NCBI RefSeq assembly: GCF_041146395.1 | Contig: NC_090989.1 | Coordinates: forward strand, 172,887,501 to 172,951,500 | Reading direction: 5' to 3' | Length of the DNA: 64,000 nucleotides | From: Eulemur rufifrons | Taxonomy: Eukaryota; Chordata; Mammalia; Primates; Lemuridae | Shown: positions 56,551 to 64,000 of the stretch, piece by piece | How the letters are laid out: each line of letters opens with the position of its first letter | Position numbering within the stretch: position 1 is the first letter of the stretch | The notes under the pieces: model-generated | The model's database searches: none | Told to the model about the DNA's origin: nothing | The model's input: only the letters and a program-made list of their open reading frames with translations | Made by a program: the position numbers and the translations under genes

Positions 56551-57519
56551 TACATGTCAATATATGTGTCAATATTTGAATTTAGTGACTTTGGCCACTT
56601 CTTGTTCTGCTTTTCTAAGATTCGGAAAAAAGTAGAGTGTAGTTAATGTACAAGTGTTTTTAAAGTGTTTTGAATAATGGAAAAATAGCTTCATACCTCC
56701 ATCATTTCCAATTATATTTTTTCATTGCAATGGGATGGTGTTTTGTGAGTGATCTAGAACCAAATTAATATTTAAAATAGTTGGTACCAGGTAACACAAA
56801 AAATAAATCAAGCTAAATACAAATTAATTGAAGAGCAGAATGGCTATCAAGATGATTGACGGGGAAATTGAGTATTAGGGAAAAGGATTCCAATGCCTCA
56901 TTTAAAAGATTGTTGTTTTCTAGATGTAGTAACGAATATTATATGTTTATAGGTCCTATCTTTCATGCCAAATCTCTGGGTATCTTACAGAGATTCCTCT
57001 CCTTACCTGAAATGTCATCAGTTGGTGAATTAGTAAGGATAGATCAGAGGATGCTGCATTAACAACTCCTGTCTCAGTCACCTGCCACAACCATCTCTCT
57101 TAGGCTACATGTTAGCTATAGCTTTGCTCAATGCTGCCTTCCCTTCCGGGACCCAGGCTAAAGGGCCAGCTTTTCTGTAAAACATCACCAGTCACTGCAG
57201 CAGAGGGAAAAAGAGACTTGGTGAACTATGTGCTGATTCTTAAAGCCCCCATCCAAAGTGACACACAACACTTCCGGCCACATTGCACTGGTCAAAGTAA
57301 GTCACATGGCCACTCCTGAATTCAACAGAGAGAGGATATATATTCCTGCCATTGGGAGGTATATCCAAGGATGGAAACCGGAATATTTGATAAACTAGTA
57401 ATTCAAACTAACATAATTGATCTTGCTAATTTCCCCTCAATGCCTTTATAAAGAATCTTGATAGAATCTCAGGATGGACGAAGGCAGGGCGCTAGTGATG
57501 AAGTCATTGAAAACTCCCT
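56551..57519. other. Non-coding stretch, nothing recognised
   Basis: About 1 kb. Plus frames at 56856-57062 and 57131-57319 are of chance length and without motifs. Confidence 0.4.
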
Positions 57520-57612
57520 GAGGGCTGAAGTGTGCTTTGTCTTGCCCACTGGCAGATCCCTTGTACCTAGCATAGTGTCTGGAACATGCCAGGTGTGCAA
57601 TAATTGTTGATG
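57520..57612 (+). repeat. L2 LINE 3' end fragment
   Basis: 'ctccctgagggctgaagtgt', 'ccttgtacctagcatagtgt', 'gtgcaataattgttga' match the L2 3' terminus. Confidence 0.6.
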
Positions 57613-57629
57613 ACAGGGTCACCTACATT

Positions 57630-57705
57630 ATTCATGAAACTCAGTGCAAAATGAAAATGAGGGACCTATTCAAAAAAATAGGAAAAAAAAAAAAAAGAAC
57701 TGCTA
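57630..57705 (+). repeat. Old interspersed repeat, left piece
   Basis: 'cagtgcaaaatgaaaatgag', 'ggacctattcaaaaaaatag', then an A-run. I recall an old mammalian repeat in which this is followed directly by the sequence now found at about 58362. Family name not certain. Confidence 0.4.
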
Positions 57706-58361
57706 AAGTCACTAAAATATTAAACGTCATCCTTAGTTCTGCAGCTTCTCTTTCTCTCTCTCTGGATCTGTCATGGTGTTATTTATTTGCTACTTTTAGT
57801 TACTACATGATGTCACACTTGTCCAGGTATAGGGATACTTGCTGATGAGCTCAGACCCAAACAGGTGCCTGGGAGTAAACCAATCCCGCTTCCCACATGC
57901 CTGTAGCCCAAGGAGTTGCAATGTGCTTGGTACCACAAGCACCTTGGCTACAAGGGGTAGCCAAGCCATCTGCCAAACTGACTCTAGCATTGCCAGCTCA
58001 GGAGAGGGATGACACTGGCCATGTCCCTCCCCCAAACAATGTGGGTGCTCACTCCCCAACAGGACAGCAGCAGTCGCTGAGCAAGAGTAAGGAAGAAGAG
58101 ACCAAAGTGGCACCAGGGAGTGAGGGGTGGTACCAGCTGCTGGGTGAGGTGGAGATGGGGAGGCTGGAAGGGGTCCAGGGCACCGTGTGTGTGGGAGCGG
58201 ATGGCCAGGGGCCTACTCGTTCAAGGCATCACAGATGGTGGGTAGTTTGTAAGAAACTGCAGAAGATATGAGACAGGACCACATGTGCGCCAAGGCTCAA
58301 TGCCCCTGGCACGTGCTCAATCGTCCCATCAGCCTTCGCTTATACAAACAGAAACTAAGAT
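57706..58361. other. GC-rich segment of unknown origin with a 124-codon frame
   Basis: About 650 bases, clearly more GC-rich than the flanks between 57870 and 58330. The plus frame at 57897-58271 encodes 124 residues (MPVAQGVAMCLVPQAPWLQG at the start, RHHRWWVVCKKLQKI at the end). There is a full minus-strand frame opposite it (57796-58113), and I recognise no family, so I do not call a gene. It may be an insertion in, or the interior of, the repeat that flanks it. Confidence 0.4.
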
Positions 58362-58490
58362 AAGATTCTTAAGAATTTCACAATGATGACTGTAGAGCAT
58401 TAAACACTAAGCCTGGGCTCCTTTCAAACTGCACTGATCACATGCCCCTGAAGCCACCTCTAGTTGAGAATAGGGACAGATGAAATATTC
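58362..58490 (+). repeat. Old interspersed repeat, right piece
   Basis: 'ttaagaatttcacaatgatg', 'agagcattaaacactaagcc', 'actgcactgatcacatgccc', 'ctgaagccacctctag' match the later part of the repeat begun at 57630. Confidence 0.4.
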
Positions 58491-58565
58491 ATTCTAACAG
58501 AAGAACTCTAATGTTCTATTAGTTGTACAGTACATGTTGCCAACCAATTTGTCAGTGAGATGGAA

Positions 58566-58567
<2 letters not shown>

Positions 58568-58592
<25 letters not shown>
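58568..58592 (+). repeat. (CA)n microsatellite
   Basis: About 12 uninterrupted CA units. Expected to be length-polymorphic. Confidence 0.95.
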
Positions 58593-58596
<4 letters not shown>

Positions 58597-59532
58597 TACA
58601 CAAATTGATTTGATTTACCACTTTTTGGTGATGAGACCTCCAATACAAGGCAGATTGTGCCCCTCTAATGGTGGTATACTTCTGCTCAGGGGATAGGATA
58701 TACCATATGTTTCTCCCTCTCCTGATTATCAAGGATAGTCTCTTTGATAACTGAGTGTTATGGAAAGTATTTGAATATCCTTGAAGTCATTATATGTAGA
58801 AATTGGAAGATTCTAAATTGAAATGAGGATAATGTGTTGGATAGACATTTATTCATATTAGACCATTAAGGTATAATGATCTTTAAAGTCACACCAGGTT
58901 TGATTGTCTTATCTTACTGCTAAGGAACTGAAACCCATAGAAATGAAACCTAGTTCTTTTCTTTTGATTACCTAAAAGATTTTTAAGGGTAATCTAGTCT
59001 AAGAAGGCTTATTTACCTGAGAATTAATTGAATTTAGACCCTTTGTATAATGTCCTCTTTAATAAAGGTATACCGTATAACTGCTGATAAAAAGAAATGG
59101 TTCTCAATATTTAAATTCACAACTAGAAACAGAATTCGTAACACTAATAAGTGTCCATTTTTAAAAGAATGACAATAATACAGGTATCTCAGAAGACAGC
59201 ATTTTATTTAGAGATTATTCTTTCTCCTCCTCCTCTTCCCTTCCCCCTCTAGTATTCTCAGCAAATATATCTCTTTTACAATGTCCTTGAGGTATCTTGG
59301 GTCCTATTAGGCATATTGAAACTATAATTTGGTTCACCTTAAGGACATAAAAGAGATAGTTATCAAAATATTTAATCCTACAAAGAGATTTAATCCTTGG
59401 ATATTACTTGTACACTAGTAGAACCCAGTTCAGTGTATGTGGTTTTTAAAGCTAAAATTTGAACTAATTCAACAAAAGTGGTGAATAATCACAACCAGGA
59501 TGGCATAAGTGAGATAACCATAAATCTCTAGA
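58593..59532. other. Non-coding stretch, nothing recognised
   Basis: About 940 bases, AT-rich, with a short CT-rich run at about 59220-59250. No repeat or gene recognised. Confidence 0.4.
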
Positions 59533-59771
59533 GCAGCATTCCCAGCCAGGGGCTATTTTGCCTTTTTTCTTCCCCATCCCGGACCCCAGAGACATTTGGC
59601 AATGTCTAGAGACATGGTTGTCATGACTGAGGCCAGCTGGGGGGTGGGAGGGTGGAAGATTCAGTGGGTAGAAACCAGGGATGCATCCTACATTACCCAG
59701 GACAATGTCCATGCCCCAAAATAATTATGGGGTCCAAAATGTCAATACTGTGGGCTTAAGAAACTCTGTCC
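59533..59771 (-). repeat. Ancient DNA-transposon-like repeat (copy 2, inverted)
   Basis: Reverse orientation of the family at 19768-19953: 'agacatttggcaatgtctag', 'gggtagaaaccagggatgca', 'tcctacattacccaggacaa', 'ggtccaaaatgtcaatactg'. Slightly longer than copy 1. Non-coding. Confidence 0.65.
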
Positions 59772-60599
59772 TAGAGGCTCCATTCAAACTCTGCCCTAGT
59801 GGCATATTGCTCAAGTTTCGTTAAATATTGTCACGTGGGCACACATCGCGTGTGTACCATTGTTACCACTTAGGGCTTTGATTAAGTTGAAATTCATTCT
59901 GGGCTTTGTCTCTTAAGTAAAAGTCATTTTTTCACATCCTCATCCCCAGATTAATTAATCATCCTCAAAATAGAATATTTTTTTTCTTTAAAGCTCAAAA
60001 GACATGTTTCCATATTAGAAGGATTAAAACCTTTACTCCAGTTTAGTATTCCAAAGATGGGAGAAACTAGCTAAGCCATGGTTTGGATCTAATTTATCCT
60101 ACTGAGCTATTTAAAGTCTTCATTATCATAAAAATAATTAGTTATTTTCATAGTAGCACTAGAATGCTTGTTAGCTTTGAAAAAAGCAAGTAATGAGAAT
60201 ATTACTAAAACAGTGCTTCTTCTAAAATGATGATTTTACTTGAATAGTTTATGGGCAATTTGAATGAATTATAGACAGTACATATATACATCTATGTATA
60301 CAGATGTATATATGATACAGAGCAGAACAAATCCTTCAATGCTTACAATTTAACCATAAGTTTTGCCATTTGGGCTGAGGGTAGAGTATAATAATTAATC
60401 AAGCCCTTTTTCTTCCCCTAATAAATCAAGTCAATTGAGAGATGGTGTAAGTTATGCAAGTGAAGATTAAAGCATTTTAGTTTTCATGCTGGTAAAGCAA
60501 TGTGAGAACAAGGCCTCCATATGTGGCCACAGTCTGGTTTCTTTCTATCTCCCCTTGTAAGTTGAATGAATGCAAGGTGTGGGTCCTGAGTCTTCATGC
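59772..60599. other. Non-coding stretch with a 13-bp-arm inverted repeat
   Basis: Mostly AT-rich. Arms of 13 perfectly complementary bases (60281-60293 and 60302-60314) around an 8-base loop could form a hairpin. Nothing else recognised. Confidence 0.5.
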
Positions 60600-61060
60600 C
60601 TTCGGATCCATGCATCAGCCATGCCTTGCTCTGCTCCGGCCAGGGAGAGGCTGTCCCCTGCAGACTGCACTTCCCAGGCTCATGTGCCAACAAGGTGCAG
60701 CCAATAGGGTGCACTGATGGGAGGTGGGAAGGTGTTGGGAAAGGGGAAGTTGGAATATTTCTTCCCTCTTCAACTCTGCAGCATTGTCTGCAGTGGCACT
60801 ATCTCCTGCTTGGTGCCAGATCCTACTGGAAAGGCCTGCCATGATTCCTCCTTCTGCTGGACTCTGGAACTTAGGCATCAGTGAACTCACCTCCTCTGGC
60901 ACCTCCTCCTCACCCAGGGCCAGAGGTGGCTTCCAGGTCCTGCTAATCCCTATTTCCTTTTTGGCTTCAAAGCTCTTCTATCACCTTTGTAACCAGTTTT
61001 CTGATGAAGGCCATGTTCTAAAGACTCTTCTAACACTCACCCTAGAACCCCAGGTTGCTC
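60600..61060 (+). repeat. Ancient LTR-like repeat (probable ERVL-type)
   Basis: Matches a repeat I recall with LTR character: 'tctgctccggccagggagag', 'gcagactgcacttcccaggc', 'gcagccaatagggtgcactg', 'atatttcttccctcttcaac', 'cacctttgtaaccagttttc'. It is more GC-rich than its surroundings, which explains the dense overlapping frames on both strands (60484-61176, up to 150 residues). None has a recognisable domain. The family name is uncertain. Confidence 0.5.
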
Positions 61061-61309
61061 TACAGGGCAGGAACTTAAGAAATGAGGGCATGCACCCTGA
61101 GAATGGGTTCTTCCTCAGAGGGAGCCAAAGAATTTCTCCTGCTCATTTCCTTCTCCCAGGGTCTGTGAGCAGGTAAGACCCCCTCTCCCCAAGGGGACAA
61201 AGAGAGAAGGTGCTAGGTAGGAACTGGCAAAGGTCTACCCTCTATCTTCTCCCACAGAACAGAGTAGAAGTTCCCACTTTTCTTCCACACTGGGGGCAAT
61301 ACAGACTAT
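61061..61309. other. Non-coding stretch, nothing recognised
   Basis: Short interval with moderate GC; no feature recognised. Confidence 0.4.
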
Positions 61310-61463
61310 AGTTACCAGAATGGGCTCCAAAGCCAGACTGTCAGGGTTCAAATCTCCGATCTACCTCTTGCTAGGTGAGTTATGTCATGTTGATTAACCT
61401 CTCTTTACTTGGGTCTTTTTTTCTATCAAATAGGGCATAAATATGACCTAATTCATAGAATTG
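61310..61463 (+). repeat. MIR SINE, left part (host of L1 insertion)
   Basis: 'ctccaaagccagactgtcag', 'ggttcaaatctccgatctac', 'ttaacctctctttacttggg', 'atgacctaattcatagaatt' follow MIR; the element is cut in its 'tcatagggttg' segment. Confidence 0.78.
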
Positions 61464-61902
61464 TTTTTTTTTTCTTATTTAATTTTATTTATTTTTATTT
61501 CAGAATATTACGGGGCAACAAATGTTTTGGTTACATGGATTGCTTTTGTACTGCTTGAGTCAAAGTTATAAGTATGTCTATCACCCATATACTGTACATT
61601 ATATCCATTAGGTATGATTTCACCCATCCCCTCCTCCCCTCTGCCACCTGCATGATTTCCATTGAGTTTTACTTCCATCTGTGCACATGAGGGCTGATCG
61701 GTTAGTTCCAATTTAATAGCGAGTACATGTGTTGTTTGTTTTTCTATTCTTGTGATATTTCACTTAGGAAAATGGTCTCCCATTCCATCCAGATTGTTGC
61801 AAAATTTATTAAATCATTTTTTATGGCTGAGTAGTACTCCATGGTGTACATATACTACATTTTATTAATCCACCCATGAATTGATGAGCACTTGGGGTTG
61901 AC
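61464..61902 (-). mobile_element. L1 3' UTR and ORF2 end, direct half of a twin-primed insertion
   Basis: Antisense L1: T-run, 'cagaatattacggggcaaca', '3 UTR of the 14211/30262 type', then ORF2-end words 'ggctgagtagtactccatgg', 'tacattttattaatccaccc', ending 'gcacttggggttga'. An imperfect direct repeat 'ttcatagaattg' / 'ttcataggatta' (61452-61463 and 62380-62391, 10 of 12) brackets the whole insertion. Confidence 0.92.
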
Positions 61903-62379
61903 ATCAAATAAAGGGCTAATAACCAGAATCTACAAAGAACTCAAGCAAATCAGCAAGAAAAATCAAACAACCACATTAAAAAGTGGACAAAAGACATGAA
62001 CAGAAGCTTTTCAAAAGAAGATAGACTAATGGCCAATAAACATGTGAAAAAATGCTCAACATCACTAATCATTAGAGAAATGCAAATCAAAATCACAATG
62101 AGATATCACCTAACCCCAGTGAGAATGGCTTTTATCAAAAAGTCCCCAAACAATATATGCTGGCATGGATGCGGAGAGGAAGGAACACTTATACATTGTT
62201 GGTGGGACTCTAAACTAGTGCAACTTCTGTGGAAAATATTAACAGTATGGAGATTCCCCAAAGAACTAAAAGTAGAACTACCATTTGATCCAGCAATCCC
62301 ACTACTGGGTATTTACCGAAAGGAAAAAAAGTTATTTTATCAAACAGACACTTGCACTCTAATGTTTATTATAGCACAT
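61903..62379 (+). mobile_element. L1 ORF2 segment, inverted half of a twin-primed insertion
   Basis: Sense ORF2: 'ataaagggctaataaccaga' to 'atgtttattatagcaca'. The frame at 61996-62397 keeps [19 protein letters not shown] and [16 protein letters not shown], the ORF2 region just before the C-terminus. It faces away from the other half at 61464-61902, and only about 25-30 L1 bases are missing between the halves. No complete protein is encoded. Confidence 0.93.
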
Positions 62380-62485
62380 TTCATAGGATTATTATGAGGT
62401 ATATGTAGTCTAATACAGAAAAGCAATTACAGCATTGCCTGGCACATGGGAAACCCTCTATAACATTACTGCTATTATTATTATC
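62380..62485 (+). repeat. MIR SINE, right part
   Basis: 'ttcataggattattatgagg' then 'acagcattgcctggcacatg' continue the MIR interrupted at 61463. Confidence 0.75.
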
Positions 62486-62494
62486 CGTCTTGGT

Positions 62495-62605
62495 CATGCC
62501 CATAAAATGGGGATAATAATGGCCCCTATTTCATGGCTTAGTTGTAACATTTAATGAACATATGCTTGGCACATAATAAATGCTCAATAACTTAATTATT
62601 AGTAT
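62495..62605 (+). repeat. Second MIR SINE fragment
   Basis: 'ccataaaatggggataataa', 'tggcttagttgtaacattta', 'tgcttggcacataataaatg', 'ctcaataacttaat', in MIR order, directly after the previous one. Confidence 0.72.
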
Positions 62606-63892
62606 TGCCCCTTTGGTGGGGGATGTCTTTAATCACTATTTCTCTTGATGATGGAGAAAGAAAAAGAGGGGAGTAAAAGTATGTTAATAAATAAGTGAAT
62701 AAGTTTTTTAAATATATAAGAAGCAAATACTCAACACCTTTCACCTCTGGTTTGTCTAAGAATCATTGGGTAAAAAATGGCATATAATAATAAAACAAGA
62801 CTGAAATAAAAAATGATAATGCTTTTCAAGAAGCTGCATGCTGCATGCCTTCTAAGTATTTGGCTAACAGGAAGCCATTGTTGGTCTCCTATACTCTTTT
62901 CCTGACCGAGTCCCTCTTCTCTACCTTCATCCCTCCCTATCACCTCCTCCCACCTTGCCTTCTAAGTTGTATCACCTCTGTCAGCCCACTTTAGTCTCCA
63001 CCTGGATTTTGAGGCCATGAAAACCACAAAAGGACGATAGTACACCATGTTAAAGGAAAGAGCCAACTGCAATCTCCAAGGTTTTCTGGAAGGCCCTAAA
63101 TATGAATAATCACTTTCTTCTCTCTTCAGTTAATATCATTCATAAAAGATATATTTCTATCTTAAAGTAAGTTCCCATGCATTTCAGCTATACCCATTCC
63201 CAAAGACAGAGAGATCTTTTTCCACACCCAAATGTACACAAAGATTGTTCCAAAACCTCACAGAGCACTTTATAAATACAAAAGAATTTTACACACTCAA
63301 ATTTTATACCAAACTATGCCTAATGGCAGAGGAGGCTCATGTTCCATTAATAACTTCCTGGGCCTGGGGCCATAAGATAAAATTACCTACACAAGCACAA
63401 ATTTTCTGTGATTTTATTTTATAAATACCTTTATGGAAAGCATACACATTTTGCTTCAAACTCCATAATAATTATTATAATACAAAACATACTTACTAAA
63501 TTACTTGAAGCTCAGTCCTGCAAAATTAATGCTTCGGTAAAATTTTCTGGGTTTGTGCCCATGTCTTATGCCTCTTAAAATCCATCCCCTTAGAATGGCA
63601 CATACTTCACTCAAGAAATCTGGAGGGTCATTATGTCAATTAATTCTCACAAGCATAAGATGTCAGTGCAGCTGTCCCCACTTTATTAGCAACCCCAGTT
63701 TTGGAAAAATCGTATGTCTCGCCCAACCAAGTTCATGTAGTTGGAGACAATGTTTGGACAAGAGTTACGAGTCTGTCTCTAAGTACCTGGTCCCTCCCAT
63801 CTCAGCACACAGCCTCACCACCCCCAGGAAAATCAGGACCACGTGTGGTCTGCAATCATAATTGCTGGGAAGAGGTGCCATTGCTTATCTTA
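62606..63892. other. Non-coding stretch, weak MIR-like words only
   Basis: About 1.3 kb. A decayed reverse MIR may lie near 63640-63740 ('ttaattctcacaagcataag'). The 102-codon plus frame at 63553-63861 and the overlapping 75-codon frame show no domain. Confidence 0.4.
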
Positions 63893-64000
63893 AAAGATGT
63901 TTTGTGGAACTGGAGACGATTATCCTAAATGAGGTATCCTGGGAATGGAAAACCAAACACCATATGTTCCCAGGGATATGTGGGAGCTAATAGATGGGTA
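63893..64000 (+). mobile_element. L1 ORF2 end, continues beyond the window
   Basis: 'gaactggagacgattatcct', 'aaatgaggtatcctgggaat', 'ggaaaaccaaacaccatatg', 'tgggagctaatagatggg' are the end of L1 ORF2 and start of its 3' UTR. The element is 5'-truncated near 63893 and its 3' end lies outside the window. Confidence 0.88.

Noticed and set aside
60724..61176. 150-codon plus-strand frame, the longest in the window
   Set aside because: It lies largely in a GC-rich, LTR-like ancient repeat, is overlapped by frames on both strands, and shows no domain or splice context.
61996..62397. 133-codon plus-strand frame as a gene
   Set aside because: It is the C-terminal part of L1 ORF2 in an inverted, truncated L1.
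1..64000. CRISPR arrays, bacterial operons, prophage or plasmid features
   Set aside because: No spaced direct repeats or dense coding; the repeat content is clearly mammalian.

Overview
This is primate nuclear DNA, most likely from a Malagasy lemur. It carries mammalian repeats throughout: Alu, L1, L2, MIR, MaLR LTRs and hAT and mariner transposons. The best lineage clue is the Alu at 37794-38131. Between its two monomers it has an extra AT-rich block (about 37968-38012, with a run of 'tatata' and 'tccatataatttc') that I recognise from lemur Alus and do not expect in monkeys or apes. Several L1 3' ends (762-901, 5665-5835, 18134-18217, 33617-34169, 38461-38646) share a 3' UTR ending in 'gtacccccat..tgagctgaaa' that also fits a strepsirrhine lineage.

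I found no protein-coding gene, exon, tRNA or rRNA that I can support. Open reading frames here are short, and the recognisable ones are pieces of transposase or of L1 ORF2. The window looks like intergenic or deep intronic DNA.

Layout: 0-5 kb has MIR, L2 and old L1. 5-11 kb has two Alu/L1 3' fragments and a long repeat-poor stretch at about 5.8-8.4 kb. 11.4-13.3 kb is an ancient repeat split by a nearly full-length mariner transposon with matching ends and a broken transposase gene. 14.2-15.5 kb is an L1 inserted by twin priming, so its two halves face opposite ways. 15.9-19.2 kb is L2 sequence interrupted by an Alu and an L1, each with target-site duplications. 19-28 kb has hAT elements, MIRs, a MaLR solo LTR and old L1. 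28-43 kb alternates L2/L1/MIR with repeat-poor islands, the lemur Alu and a G-rich L1 tail. 43-64 kb is AT-rich, with scattered L2, MIR, an MLT1 LTR, two CA microsatellites, an ancient LTR-like block at about 60.6-61.1 kb and a second twin-primed L1 (61464-62379) inserted in a MIR. An L1 runs off the right edge.

The nested insertions give a relative chronology: L2, MIR and other old repeats first, then mariner, older L1 and Alu, then the young lemur-type Alu and L1 tails. Repeat-poor islands (about 6.6-8.35, 22.7-23.1, 29.46-29.83, 31.8-32.25, 34.6-35.05 and 55.37-55.52 kb) are the best candidates for conserved regulatory DNA; that is inference only. Repeat family names come from memory of consensus sequences, and edges are generally accurate to about 10-30 bases unless target duplications fix them.
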